Of a stretch of DNA of 64,000 bases, positions 31,690-43,499 are shown one piece after another. Every line of letters starts with the position of its first letter. Position 1 is the stretch's first letter. The notes under the pieces were generated by a model. The model ran no database searches. It was given only the letters and a program-made list of their open reading frames with translations, and was not told the origin of the DNA. The translations under genes and the position numbers were made by a program. This DNA comes from Arcuatula senhousia (lineage: Eukaryota; Mollusca; Bivalvia; Mytilida; Mytilidae), in assembly GCA_963971305.1 (NCBI GenBank), contig OZ020308.1, positions 31,711,275-31,775,274 of the forward strand. The letters run 5' to 3'.

Positions 31690-32560
31690 ACTTTTAATAA
31701 TAATAAAAACTTTATTTGTTAAATTATAGCCGTACGGGTCAAGTAAATACATAGACAATAACTAAACATAAACATATATAAACATTTAAACAAGTTTAAA
31801 GAAGCAGAGAACTCTTGACCGACACGGACCTCATTTTCGCAATTCTAGGGATTGCTTTATAAAGTGGCATATTACAGGCAAATGTTATGAATCATGATTA
31901 AGAAGTAATTGTAACTGATCTATTAATGTTACAATAGTGTTGGATATTTAAGAAAAAAGTCGTTCTCTTATGGTTTCAATTTGAGTACATTTGTCGTCAT
32001 CAATTTTGTTACATAAAGTGCATAATCTATTTTCTCTCGGGACATTTTTGTAACGACCGGTTGGTCACTTGCTCTTTAAGTTAAAATTCGTACAATGTAT
32101 AGATCCTATATATAGAAATAATACGCGGGAAATAAAGGATATGCATTTTCTTGGATGTTTAAACTCACTATTAAAGAAATTTAGAATTTCAGCAGCATGA
32201 TATAATTGAGTAGAAAAGAATAGTTTAGTGTTCCAATATGGTCTCACATGTGTTATAATGCACATTAATAACAAAATATAGATCAGGTTATACGTAAGAC
32301 TACAAGTGAAACAGATATACATAAATTAGAGCTTCTAAATACAAAGTTATATTTATAATATGTTTACCAAACTTTGTTTTAATAAATAAGTCTTCATTTG
32401 AACGAAGCAATAAAAATGTGTTTTCATCTGATAAATTCTTAAGATTAGATCATTGTAGATCCTCTACTTCATGAAGGTTACATTTTTGACATATGCTGAG
32501 TGACCTTTTATTATTATTTCGGTCTTTCTCTGCTTTAAGATCTTGTGCACTGCATACATG
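31690..32560 (-). pseudogene. LINE 3' terminal remnant
   Basis: On the minus strand a degraded frame gives NRLCTLCNKIDDDKC, resembling the Cys-rich C-terminal segment of CR1/RTE-type LINE proteins. The sequence ends TAACAAATAAAG then a TTATTATTA tail at about 31697. Stops interrupt the frame throughout. The upstream part (32380-32560) is open in patches (NLSDENTFLLLRSNEDLFIK). Confidence 0.5.
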
Positions 32561-32725
32561 TACTGCATTTCTTATTCGAAAGTTATTAATGGATAAGTAT
32601 CACTCTGTAGAAGAATTGAATACTTACAATACAAATTTTAAATAAGCCACCGTGGTAGAGTAATAATACAAGTATGTTTATGTTCGGAATTTTCATAACA
32701 TGCGTATAAATTAGCAAACACTTAC

Positions 32726-32816
32726 TTGCAAGAACTTCTGTTATTTTCTTTCCGTTGACAATCAAATGAATATCAATCTCGTTTTCTGTTTCCAAAGTCC
32801 AAAATCTGTACGGCAT
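32726..32816 (-). CDS. Candidate first coding exon, divergent from the SET gene
   Basis: ATG at 32814-32816 opens MPYRFWTLETENEIDIHLIV and NGKKITEVLA, and a perfect donor GTAAGT follows at 32725 with one base of a split codon. Later exons were not identified in the window. The start lies 362 bp from the SET-domain start on the other strand, so the two may share a bidirectional promoter. I do not recognise the family. Confidence 0.5.
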
Positions 32817-33177
32817 TGTGAATAATCTGTTGACTTCTGACCCGAGTGGAGCAAAATATCAAAGTGCATAGATAAATAAATACACCTTTGGTCAGTGTCA
32901 GCATCGCATGCTGTGCAGATAATCTGACTGAATGTCCCATGGTCAAATTACACACAGATTGCCGAGATTGTTAGATAACCATGAAAGTAACCGCAGATGG
33001 CATCCGGTGATAAAGATGTTATGACACCCCCTTAGGAATCAATGTCCGTTTAATGGTGATAAAGGAAATTTAAATAGTGGATTTGCAGAAATCTTATCTC
33101 CATAGCAACATCTGCAGTTGGTACAAAAAGATTAACATTACACTTGTAGAAAAAAAATTGTATTATCGTATAGCGCA
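32817..33177. promoter_or_regulatory. Putative bidirectional promoter between divergent starts
   Basis: 361 bp separate the minus-strand ATG (32816) from the SET gene ATG (33178). No TATA box at a convincing distance was read. The region contains a CCATAGCAAC phrase and is less repeat-filled than its surroundings. Confidence 0.3.
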
Positions 33178-33969
33178 ATGCCGCGTAGTCGCTCAGTAAA
33201 GGGAACTAGCTGCCATCCCCGAGACACAGGATCATTGGTTGTGTATATGGATGAATTTGGATCGTTAATTGAACCTTCGGATGAAGTCATGAAAACTAGC
33301 GAAATACGCTTCAATTACATGCAATATATTGATGTTTTATCTGGACACAGTCTTTCTACAGAAATTAAAAACCAGGCATTTTCGGGATTTGCAAGAGCGT
33401 TTCGGACATATGCAATATGTAATGATATACGTCAAAGCACAAGTCCTAGAGGATATTATATCAAAATTAAAAAGTTTTCCCGCAAGAGTGTTATACCTGA
33501 ATCATGTGTTTCATCAGAGGGTTTGATAAATAAAGGATTGATTTCAAGGAAATTTATCGACACTGTAAAAGGTTACGGGGTGTTCGCAGAAGAAAATATT
33601 ACAAAGAACGTTAAGCTTGTCCAGTATAGAGGGCAGTGGATCACAGTGACGGAACATGAGTTACGTGAAAATAAATACGCAAAAGAAAACTTGCCGCCTG
33701 TTTCGATATTTAGTCCATCAGATCGAAAGATGCTAGATGGTAACGTGGATGAAAATGGACGGAGGTTTGAAATTTTTGAGAACATTGCCAGGTTTTTCAA
33801 CCACTCAAAACAATCCCCTAACTGCAAACTTGTTGTTGAGGACACCAAAACTGAAAGGAAATTATACCTGGTATCCAAAATGGCCATTGCAAAAGGATGT
33901 GAACTCACATGGGACTACAATGTCAAAGACAGGAACAGCATTAGAAACTGCCCTTGGCTTTCCGAGTAA
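33178..33969 (+). CDS. Intronless SET-domain protein, KMT5A-like lysine methyltransferase
   Basis: The 263-codon ORF ends in a SET domain. KGYGVFAEENI (131-141) is the N-terminal SET motif, YRGQWI (150-155) follows, then ENIARFFNHSKQSPNCKLVV (201-220) carries the cofactor-binding NHS, and GCELTWDYN (240-248) holds the catalytic-site Tyr. The end (KDRNSIRNCPWLSE) resembles the Ser-Ile-x-x-x-Pro-Trp-Leu end of KMT5A/SETD8, and there is no Cys-rich post-SET motif, also as in KMT5A. KMT5A monomethylates histone H4 Lys20. Whether this protein keeps that substrate is inference. Residues 1-100 match nothing I know. The lack of introns in an intron-rich genome suggests an old retrocopy or an intronless lineage-specific family. 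ATG context GCGCAATGC is acceptable. Confidence 0.85.
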   Translation: MPRSRSVKGTSCHPRDTGSLVVYMDEFGSLIEPSDEVMKTSEIRFNYMQYIDVLSGHSLSTEIKNQAFSGFARAFRTYAICNDIRQSTSPRGYYIKIKKFSRKSVIPESCVSSEGLINKGLISRKFIDTVKGYGVFAEENITKNVKLVQYRGQWITVTEHELRENKYAKENLPPVSIFSPSDRKMLDGNVDENGRRFEIFENIARFFNHSKQSPNCKLVVEDTKTERKLYLVSKMAIAKGCELTWDYNVKDRNSIRNCPWLSE

Positions 33970-35640
33970 CACTGTGCGTGTTGTGCAAGATAGCTACTGT
34001 TCGTTGATTCGTGGAGATCATGATGTGGTATTGTCGTCGAGATTTTCTCACGGACATTATCTGTTAGATTTTGATTGGCTATAGTACATGTAATTAAAAT
34101 ACATATCTTAATTCACAAAATTACACGCCTCTTCTTTCAGGTTAAAAAAAAGAGTATTTTGTGCATTATAACGCCTTATCTACTTATAAAAAATACATAT
34201 CACATTCGGGTTACATCACTAATTATGCAAATTAGTTGTACAAGGGATGAAGGGTTATCCTCTTCATTTCTAATCATAAGCACTTGTCCAATAGTAAAAA
34301 TGACTACAATCTCCGGGAGATACTCCCATTACATCTTTAAACCATAGACAATGGTATAGAGATCAGACATACAATAATATTTTACAATTATACAAATGTA
34401 CAAAAATGGAGTTACAAATAAGTAAACAGTAATTACTAATTTTTAATATATTTAATCAAAATAATTCTTATAACGGCATAGGGTAATTGCATTTTTATCA
34501 TCCATGTCATCTAAAATATTAAAGTAACCCATACTGTCTGTTCTTTAGATCCGCAACAACCATGACAACTATGGGGGAGGGGGAAGGGTAGTACCTTTTA
34601 TGAGACACCGGGCTTTGAGATATTTAAGTTCGGGATTTATCAATTTGGGGGTTCCGGACAAACTTATATTGAGTTTTATCAACTCAAAATTTCGGGATTT
34701 TCAGTTTCGAGATCCAGGATCTATATATACATAATATAAGAGCGAGTAGAATCTAGCTGGCATATCTTATATATTTTCTTTTGTAAGTTACTTAACATGT
34801 ACTGATTTTGTTCACAAAAAGATAGCTAGCATGAGAATCAACGTTATAATGAATTTAAAATCAAGAGTGACACCCTTATATAAAAAAATCAGATATTCTT
34901 TGTTAATTAACGTAAAGAAATAGATAACTGTACTATCAACAGTAATTAATTGCCAAATATCTATAGACGTATAGGTCTATGATTTCATCTTTCTTAGATA
35001 GTAAAATTAGTTCTGGTAAATAAAGGTAATAACAAAACAACCGAACGGAACTTGAATAATCAAAATCAATGTCCAGAGAAAAAGACAAAAACAAAGTAGT
35101 CATATCGGAGAAATGGTGGATCGCAATAGTCCTGACTTGGTACAGGCATTTTATACGAAATGGTGGGTTAAACCAAACCTACCTCTTCCATTGCGATCTT
35201 AGGATCCGGTAATGACCATAGAACACAACATAGTTGTGAGACACAATAGGGATATTGAGGTGATCATCTCAGTACAGCAGACCGGTCAAACACTAATTAA
35301 AACAATTAATCACCATAACTTTCAACTCAATTTTGAACTTTTCTACCAGCTAGTGGCTGTTAACGAAGAAAGATTTTTTTAGGGATCGTATGAGACGTAA
35401 ATGATCGTATTAAATCGGGGTTTTGCAATACTATCCTCTGAACGGAAATTATATAAAGGAACTTCATTCCGAACTATTAATAAAATGAAACAATTGAGAG
35501 GAGGACATACATGACATATCTGAATTAATAGAAACAAGACGACAACAGAGACAATTAACATACCAATGCAAAACTGCAAGTAGCAAGGAAGTTGAACATC
35601 AATTCATTCACTCACTCACTCTCCATCACTATGCATTAAA
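33970..35640. other. Stretch without recognisable genes
   Basis: Frames overlapping the end of the SET gene in other registers are shadows. Beyond 34.1 kb I see no exon. Confidence 0.4.
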
Positions 35641-36205
35641 AACTTATACACAGTCCAGAAAAGGTTAAGGTCAAAGGTTGAAGTTGCATATGTACTAAGT
35701 AAACACTGCTGTAGCGTATGCATACCAATACAAAGTTTTATCCATGCATGCAGGACTTAAATGTTCTTGAGATTTGAATGTACTCAAATCATCAAGGTCA
35801 AAGTCAAACGATGGTGATGCAAATGTACTAAGTGACTGGGGCATGTGAATACCAAGCGTCAATGAAATACAACTTATAGTTCTTGAGATATGAAGGTGCT
35901 CATTAAACCTTATCCGGCCTTTTATACAAAATAATTTGAAAATTATGAAAGTCAAACAACAAGCATATGGTTACCAAGTTTCATCAATCTGGTACATATA
36001 GTCTTTTTTTAAATTTAAGTACCCATAAAACTATATCCCACTTATCATGTCAAATTCACTCAAAATCAAGGTAAAAATGGTGGTGCAGATATACCGAGAT
36101 ACTACCATCGAGCATACCAAGTTTCATGCACCTATAAGACTTATAAATCATGAGATATAAAAGTGCTCATAAAAAACTAATCCAAAATTGTTAGCGTCGC
36201 CACTG
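35640..36205 (-). repeat. Tandem modules of the CTCAAGAACTATA family, reverse copy
   Basis: On the minus strand GAGCACCTTCATATCTCAAG with AACTATAAG, then TTGGTATTCACATGCCCCAG, then GACTTTGACCTTGA closely match the module at 44430-45290. At least three diverged modules are present. Confidence 0.7.
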
Positions 36206-36218
36206 TTTAAGCTACACT

Positions 36219-37530
36219 ATAATAATAATAATAATATCCTTTATTTAGACAGAATTACATATTTAGTACAATGACTAGTTCACAATATGGTTCTGTATGT
36301 ATATACAATATTTACAACAGTAAATTATAAAAGTACACAAGATATAAAGGTAAAAATTAAGAAATTACATACTTGTATATGACATAAGGAAAAAAAAATG
36401 TAACAACTTTTTAAACACTGTTATTAAAATATTCTTTCAGATAAAGACCTTTAAAACTTTCAATTGTGGCCGAGCTTCTAACCTGTTGAGGCAACGTATT
36501 CCACAAAGTACTACCTGATATTAAAAATGATCTTTTAAAATATTCTGTGCGAGCTCTAGGCACAAAAAGCATATTATTAGCACTAAGTCCGGTTGTCCTA
36601 GAGCTGACTTCATTTACAAATTTGAAAACATACAAATATCCAGGTGTCAGTTGATTAATAGACTTAAAAACTAAAATAGCTTTTCTATATGCAAAATAAT
36701 CAATAATTGGCATCCATTTCAATCTATGAAAAAGTTCATTTGATGGTATGTAAATGTTATTAACATTGAGAATTATCCGTGCAGCTCTTTTTTGGAGTTT
36801 AAAAATCTTGTCTAAGTTGGATGCATTTTTACAACTAGCCCAAATTGTACAACAATAATTAAAATGGGGGAAAATGATTGAATTATACACTTTAGTGCCT
36901 CAGGTGACATAAAACTTTTAAACATTTCAAAACACCGATTTTCTTTGAAATTTTCTTTACTAAAATATCAATATGGTATGACCAAGTTAAATTACAATCA
37001 ATATGTGCCCCTAATAGTTTGGAGCATTCAACAGTTTCTAATATAATATCATCTATATTAATACATATTTTTCTACATTTACTCAGTTTCTGTTTGGTTC
37101 CAATTAACATACATTGTGTTTTCTTAAGATTCATGTTAAGTTTATTGCTATTCATCCATTTTAGTGAATTTTTGAGATCATCTGTCAATCTATTTTCAAT
37201 AATGCCTATGCTTTTGTCAGCAACATCTTGTGAGGTATCATCTGCATATATAGTTGCATTAGAGTACATTAAACAGTTAGGGTAGTCGTTTACAAATAAT
37301 ATGAAGAATAAAGGACCCAATATTGATCCTTGAGGTACTCCTATTGTAATATCTTTTGGTTCAGACAATTGACCTTTCCATAAAACACATTTTTCTCTGT
37401 TTGACAAATATGACTTAAACCAATTATAACTATTTTCACAAATACCAAACATTTTCAGCTTATGTAATAAAGCAACATGATTCACGGTATCTAAGGCTTT
37501 ACTTTTAAAAATCAATAAATAATTCCCCTC
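36219..37530 (-). pseudogene. 5'-truncated non-LTR retrotransposon with RT domain (frameshifted)
   Basis: Two minus-strand open blocks, 36892-37515 and 36411-36890, together cover the palm to the C-terminus of a CR1/jockey-type reverse transcriptase. Visible motifs are ALDTVNH, GVPQGSILGPLFFILFVNDY, the catalytic IYADDTSQ, SKLLGAHIDCNLTW and, in the second block, FPHFNYCCTIWASC and LQKRAARII. The frame changes near 36890, so it is a dead copy. The 3' end carries AATAAAGGATA and an (ATT)n tail at 36220-36236. The upstream endonuclease part is missing, as expected of truncated reverse transcription. Confidence 0.9.
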
Positions 37531-37539
37531 ATCAATATG

Positions 37540-38540
37540 TTTTAACCAACACTATATATATCTCGTTTTTGCATCTCGTACACGGCAAAAATGCATTGTA
37601 CAACATTATTGCAAAACGCGTTATTACATTTGATACTTTATTGCAAAACGGGTTGTCAAGTAACGCAAAATGAAATAACGTAGGGGAAAATGATTTCTTA
37701 AAACTATTTCAACGTATAACTTTAAAAAAGGCATGTTTTAAACTATTTTGTGTATGTATGAATAAAAAAATGAAACCATTTTTTTTTATTTGCAAAACGG
37801 GTTGTTGTTACAAAACGTGTTGTCACATGCAGATGCATGTACATATTCACCTCAATCCATAAACAAGTACTGCTGTACCGGGAAAATAGAGTTATCGAAT
37901 AGGTTTTATGTTCTTTTAAGACGACACGCAGGAGTACTCTAAAAATACGATGGCTGCATGACGTCTTAACAGTGTGATTCCATGTTTTAATAAAACATTT
38001 CAAAATGATGTGCATGGTCACACTGAACAAAATTGGTCATTGTCAAAAATTATATTTGGCAATGAAGATAGAAAGAATACTGTCATATAGAATAAAACAA
38101 TTACATTGTGTACAAAGTGCGACTGGATTTAGCATTAATAAGTCTATTCTGTTTCTTTTATTCTGCCTCGCTTTTAAAAAATAATAGATATTTATACATG
38201 CATTATTTATAATAATGTACTGCTTATTTTGTGATTTGAAATTGTTTTGTAGGAACCATTTATTTATCAAAAGTCCGCTGTTTGAAGGACTTGATGATAA
38301 GAATCAGAATAATAAATTTGGCGAGGTTAAACTAGTTGTATATGCGCTTAACCGCCCTTCCATGGTTATTCCCAAGAACAAATGACGTACAATAAAAATC
38401 AAATCGATAATAAAAGTTCAGCTCATCTAGAGAGAATCTTAGATACATGGATAGCAGAAAACAAACACAAGACGTAGAGGACCCCCCTCCCCCCCCCAAA
38501 CTGACAGCTATCTTAGAAGCAAAAACCGATTGATGTATAA
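37540..38540. other. Gene-free stretch with a repeated GCAAAACGGGTTGT motif
   Basis: Variants of GCAAAACGGGTTGT occur near 37612, 37644, 37791 and 37810. No coding exon was recognised. Confidence 0.45.
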
Positions 38541-39105
38541 AAAATCAAGTGTATTAATATAGACGATATTGAGATGTGGAACAAGTGTACGCGACAAAAC
38601 AAACATAAACAAACAGCAATTCAAAAAATCACAACGAAAACAGTAAGCATGCAGTCTTCAACATGACCAGAGGTCACTGCCTGTCGCCTTGCATTGGCCA
38701 ATGACTTATACAATACAAAAGTTTCAAAACCAATCCCTAAATCATCAACTGAAGACCCATGCAATTCTTGATATAGAACAGCTAACACAGAATGACAAGG
38801 ACAAACAAAGGCTTTGGCAAAGTTTCCTGGCTTAGGACAGACATAAAATGTGCTGGGGTTAAACTAGTTTTTTGAATCCAACCTTCCCCCTATTAATAAG
38901 CTTACACAAAGCATACATATATAAAACATATTGTAAAACTCAATCCGGCGAAACAAGAGAGAGCCTAAGACAAAATTCTGTACGAAAACAACATGACGTG
39001 GAGGAACTCTCTTGAGAACACACGAAGTTACTGACAACTAGCTAAGAAACATTTATCGATTGATGTAAATAAAAATTACAACAGAGTTACAGACAATAAA
39101 TTTTG

Positions 39106-39152
39106 CTACGACTGACGCGCGTTTCGTCTATTGAAGACTCATCAGAGGCGCT
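39106..39152 (-). ncRNA. Hammerhead ribozyme motif
   Basis: In minus sense the core CUGAUGA, helix II GUCU-UCAAU-AGAC, then GAAA are all present, followed by the self-complementary helix III bases ACGCGCGU and a C at the expected cleavage position. Helix I (GCGCCU against AGUCGU) pairs with one mismatch. All invariant core residues read intact. Confidence 0.75.
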
Positions 39153-39465
39153 CTACCAAAATATTGAAAAAGCCAAACATTATATCCAAATCATGAAGAG
39201 CATTGAGCAATCAACCAAAAATAAAAAAAATAAAAGAATCAAATACATCAATTCTAAATCAGACACAACACGTCAAAACAATGAATGACTTAGTGTAGTA
39301 ATACCATACAGAACCGATATATTTGATCACTGTGATGCTTAAAAAAATACAGTGGATAAGAAGTGAAAATATAACGTTTTAAAGTTACTAACAAGCTATC
39401 AATATTTCTACCAAAACATACCAAATGCAAAGATTTTACTACAACATTGAATTCGTATCCTTTTT

Positions 39466-39776
39466 TCAAAAGGTTTTTAAGTCAGGTTTTAATTTCCATA
39501 AGGTTGTTTTGAATTTATGTGCTTTATAAACTACATTACCATAAAAATCAGGATGAGATATTCCTTTAACAATCGGAAATCTACGTGTACAATTAAATTT
39601 GTCGATGAGATGTCCATATTTATTTGCAAATTTTGTAAAATATTGGTAGTATCGGTAACCTTGTTTTAGCAATTTTTCTTTGATAAAACGGTTTCTATCA
39701 TTAAAATCAGACACATCACTGCAAATACGAGCATACCTGACTAATTGTGAAAAATATTCCCAGTGAGATGGAGCTT
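39466..39776 (-). pseudogene. C-terminal piece of a Penelope-like reverse transcriptase
   Basis: The open minus frame encodes WEYFSQLVRYARICSDVSDF then KEKLLKQGYRYYQYFTKFAN and SHPDFYGNVVYK. The pattern SQL(V/I)RYAR.CS..DF..R is familiar from RT-linked proteins of invertebrate Penelope-like elements. It lacks the catalytic RT motifs, which would lie upstream; a stop (TAA) sits just before. Confidence 0.6.
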
Positions 39777-39799
39777 ATGGTACGTCTCCTATGCATCTA

Positions 39800-40780
39800 T
39801 ATATATTATGACCCCTGTTTCCGTGTCGACTGACCGAATTTAGGTGTAATGCTTTTAACCTAAACTTCACCGATTTTGACTATTTTTGGAACAATTGACC
39901 TAAAAAAAATTGACCTACTTTTCTTATGACCTACATCTGACAGGCCTTGGGTATATAGTATGCAACCTTATTTAACGGTCCAGCATCGGCTTATCAAATT
40001 ACGGTCCGACTTCTGCTTATATTTTAGCTCGACTTGTGCAAGCTGCAAACTGTTATGACTGTCATCGCTGTTTCTCTATACACAATTTGATTAGATCAAT
40101 TTTTCACCTACGTCGATACATTTGCCTAAAATTGACTCCAAACACGTCCTGGGTACTGTTGAAAAGTGACCGCTAAATTACGTGTATGTAATTTCATATG
40201 TTTGTATGAGAAAACGTGCAAGCGAATCTAACATTCCTGTTATGCACATGCAGACTCACATGTCGCTGATACTTCTGAACCACCCTATACCAAATTTCAA
40301 ATCCTTATCTTGTACGGTTTTTCATATTTAAGTCAAAATTTGCTTTTGCCAAGCTTTTCTGTTGTGCTTGGCAATAGTCAATTCCTGATGGTGCCTGTAT
40401 AAATAAAAACTGAGAAATAGCTGTTCACAGCAAGGTCAACTGACGCTGTTACAGACGACATGGAACCATTTATTAAATAACCTATAGCTGTTACTAGTAT
40501 AGAGTCATCATACCAAAGAACATGCCACATGGAATTTGATCACACTTCTAACCTCTGCAAACTTTCAAATCATATTCTGTAGAAGCCTCCCTAAACATTC
40601 ACACTTAATCCCTAATTTAACACTTTTGAACGGAAAATACTGAAGCGTACGCGTTCTATATCTAGTTGCGACCAAACTTTCATTGAAGGTGACTATGAAA
40701 AGCTTGACGAAATAACGTTCAAATAATATAAAGAGAAATCTCACAGCATCTTAAAAACGTATGTATTCTAAAGAAAATCT
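39800..40780. other. Stretch without recognisable genes
   Basis: No exon or ordered repeat was recognised. Confidence 0.35.
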
Positions 40781-40784
40781 ATGT

Positions 40785-41115
40785 GTTAAAATAGACAGAA
40801 AATTGATATTAAGTCAAAAGTTTGAGTTAGACAAGGTGATATTCTAACTCTTAATCTGTTTAAATTCTTTATGAATGATTTATGCATTATGTTGAAGAGA
40901 AACTCGGATTGTTTATTATTAGACGAAAAAAAAAAAAAAACAATCTCTGCTATATGCAGATGACTATAAGAACTCTACTCTGACGCAAAAATGGTCCTAA
41001 GACAAAACTAGATTTATACAATGAATATTTTCAAAAACATGTTGCCTAGAGATAAATATCAATAGAAGTAAAGTAACGATGGAAAAGTTTTGAAAAACTG
41101 CACTAGAATTGGAAA
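40785..41115 (+). pseudogene. Heavily decayed LINE reverse transcriptase remnant
   Basis: The plus strand reads VRQGDILTLNLFKFFMNDLC, recognisable as a decayed G.(K/R)QGD..SP.LF..F.NDL motif. A separate frame gives LLYADDYKNS (catalytic YADD) and CLEININRSKVTMEKF. Frames shift between these pieces and stops are present. Confidence 0.65.
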
Positions 41116-41490
41116 CAATATTTCTCACTTTTTGGACAGGACAGTTCCTATTTTTAGCGGTGTGAGATTTTTCTGTCTCACACCACCACATGTGAGATAG
41201 ATACATTATGACGTTACGTTACTAAGACTAAATCATAACGTTTTGTTGTCACTTACCAGTTCAGCCATGATTATCTCCGAGAGATGAAACCGGTCGGTAA
41301 AGAACTGTGATTGAATGTTAATTTAAGTGAATTTTACACTTTGCCAAGTTTCAAACTTTCATTGTCTTTATTATAGCGCAATAATATACACACCAATTGT
41401 GCAACGGTCGCATTCCAACGTCACATATTCATACGCTATGTTTTGTAAACAAATCCACGTTGTACAATTTACGGGTTTAGTGAGAAAAAT

Positions 41491-41646
41491 AATCAAACAC
41501 CGATGATTAGGGCAAGATAAGGAAATCTCCGACACCCTTGGGTAAGATTTCTTTACATCTGCAACTCGGCAGAGCCTCGTTGCAGACTTGAAATCTTACC
41601 CTCGGGGTGTCGGAGATTTCCTTATCTTGCTCTAACACCGGTGTTA
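41491..41646. mobile_element. Foldback element with ~60-bp arms
   Basis: ACACCGATGATTAGGGCAAG and AAGGAAATCTCCGACACCC are mirrored by GGGTGTCGGAGATTTCCTTA and CTTGCTCTAACACC. The core GCAACTCGGCAGAGCCTCGT then TGC adds an inner stem. The transcript would fold into one long hairpin. Noncoding. Confidence 0.7.
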
Positions 41647-41928
41647 GATTCTTATAATCTAATATGTCATGGAATACAAATACTTCGGTTACTTTATTTA
41701 AAAAACACTGACGGGGTAGTTTTTACCATGTCACGCTATAAATTAAAACAACACATGTGCATTATGTACAAACTAATTCTGTATTCTATATACAAACTGA
41801 TGCAGGACGGGTTTAGAACATACAAGACACGATCCACAAGTATGTATCATATGTATGAATCCAAGATAATACATGTACACGCATTACAATTGTCGAGTGT
41901 CACCTGAACAGAGATTTAGAATACTTAC

Positions 41929-42002
41929 AGCATGAGTGAGTTGGGGAGTTTTACTTCCTAACAAAAATCTTTCAGCAATATTAGGAAGACGAACATGAAA
42001 GA
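41929..42002 (-). CDS. Isolated minus-strand coding exon
   Basis: The acceptor TTTTATTTCACCAG and donor GTAAGTATTC bracket 74 nt encoding FHVRLPNIAERFLLGSKTPQ and LTHA. The exon needs one base from an upstream exon and ends in phase 0. Neighbouring exons were not found. I do not recognise the family. Confidence 0.45.
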
Positions 42003-42236
42003 CTGGTGAAATAAAAATAAAATGATAATACTATTGTAAGATGTGAGATACACTGCTACTGGAAAGTCACCTGCATGATATTTTTACTTTACTGTTTTTC
42101 CGCCAGGTTTCTTAATGTACCCTCTGTTACCAATGCTTCAAATAAAACACTGATACTGAGAAAATCTCACAAAACCTGACAGAACCTGAATGTTGTTTTG
42201 GTCTGCTGAAGAAGCACGAAATACCCTGACAAGGAA

Positions 42237-42245
42237 GTGACGTCA
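42237..42245. promoter_or_regulatory. TGACGTCA site (CRE-type palindrome)
   Basis: GTGACGTCACG matches the CREB/ATF consensus. It lies about 235 bp upstream of the minus-strand exon at 42002 and could mark a promoter. A second TGACGTCA is at about 2762. Confidence 0.25.
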
Positions 42246-42512
42246 CGTAATCCATAAAATGGATAATTTCGTCCCCGCTTAATGTCGTCCCAGAATGTTA
42301 CAGGATTTATTATTTGCACAAATAATTGAATCCTTATTAAGTCGTTATTGTTCCCGGATATTCTAACAACAACTTTTCAAGTGCATATGATTTGGGTTGG
42401 GTGGGGTCAGACTTTGCTACTATCTAATTCCTTTTTTTAAAAGTTCCCTCTTTACGTTAAACTTAGCCGGTCGAGCACATGGATTTATTTTTAAAAGGTA
42501 TAAATTTTTGAT

Positions 42513-42630
42513 GCTCGCTAAAAGGCAGGGCCTTAATCATATTAATGTATGTTTTTATAAACAATATCCACCTGAAGATATGCATGAAGCATTGAAAGCG
42601 CTTGTGGCGAATGTAACATCCATGAATTAA
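42513..42630 (+). CDS. Possible short terminal exon
   Basis: An open frame reads MLAKRQGLNHINVCFYKQYP then EDMHEALKALVANVTSMN and a stop. The amphipathic C-terminal helix and balanced composition look coding, but no convincing acceptor or upstream partner was found. Confidence 0.2.
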
Positions 42631-42911
42631 TACAGAGATAAAAATTATTCAATAGTTTTGTTTTTATTATATTATCCCAGCGTGCAGATTGTGATCACAT
42701 ACTTTTAATATATATATAGAATAAATAATAGTTTTTTTCGTGCACAGAAATATATGTAAGAAAAATTGAAGATTTGCAATAAACTATATTAGATCCATAA
42801 TTCACAGAAAATCACAATTTATATCACAAAAATGTCGCTATTAATTTCATGCCTCCTTGCAATTTTCAGGCGAATGTGATGTTGTCCGTATCGTCGTTAC
42901 CAGCGACGTCA

Positions 42912-43495
42912 GTGACGTTATAAGGGAGCAAGGACACCTGACCCCAAAAATAATACCGAATTTAAAAGGTCTGATTCTTTGATATATTAGTATTAGGTAT
43001 ATACTTTATGTGTAAAAATATTGGACCCCCTTTCCAGGCTTGTTTTCCCAAAATTTAGTCTCAAAGTTTTCCCAAATTATATAGATTATATAGGAAAAGC
43101 CAAATAATTAGCATAAAATATTGTCGCAGACAAAATCCACGAATTTAAATTTTATCTTTATTTGATAAAAATCAATGAAATACAATATATTTTGAAATAA
43201 AACAATAAAAACTGGGGGTCACCAGCTTATTTTTCTGTCTACAATACAAATCTTTGTAATTTTTTAGTCATTTTTAAAGTGGATTATCTCCCTTGTTTTA
43301 TTTGAAATTTTATTTACGAAGGAATGCATATGGTTGTTTTATTTGTATAAAAATTAATTTGTTATGATTAAGTTTTATGAAAGGAAAGTATTTAACACAA
43401 GTTTCAAGGTATTTGTGACATTTGCAATTGATTTTTGCATTTTTAGCTGTTTTTGGTCACATGACAGGTGTCCTCACTAACCTTATAAACAGTAT
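42912..43495. mobile_element. MITE with (G)GACACCTG TIRs
   Basis: GTTATAAGGGAGCAAGGACA then CCTGAC is mirrored by GACAGGTGTCCTCACTAACC then TTATAAAC at the right. About 580 bp, AT-rich interior, noncoding. Confidence 0.55.
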
Positions 43496-43499
43496 AAAA

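Larger units (their letters stand above)
38550..39790 (-). mobile_element. Penelope-like element fragment with hammerhead ribozyme
   Basis: On the minus strand the order is RT C-terminal remnant (39466-39776), hammerhead motif (39106-39152), then a 3' region shared with the plus-strand copy at 30545-31080. Hammerhead ribozymes are known from Penelope-like elements and retrozymes of metazoans, so the association fits. The fragment is truncated upstream. Confidence 0.65.

Noticed and set aside
33573..33908. A 111-codon minus frame and a 115-codon plus frame (33737-34084) over the SET gene
   Set aside because: Shadows of the SET-domain coding sequence in other registers.
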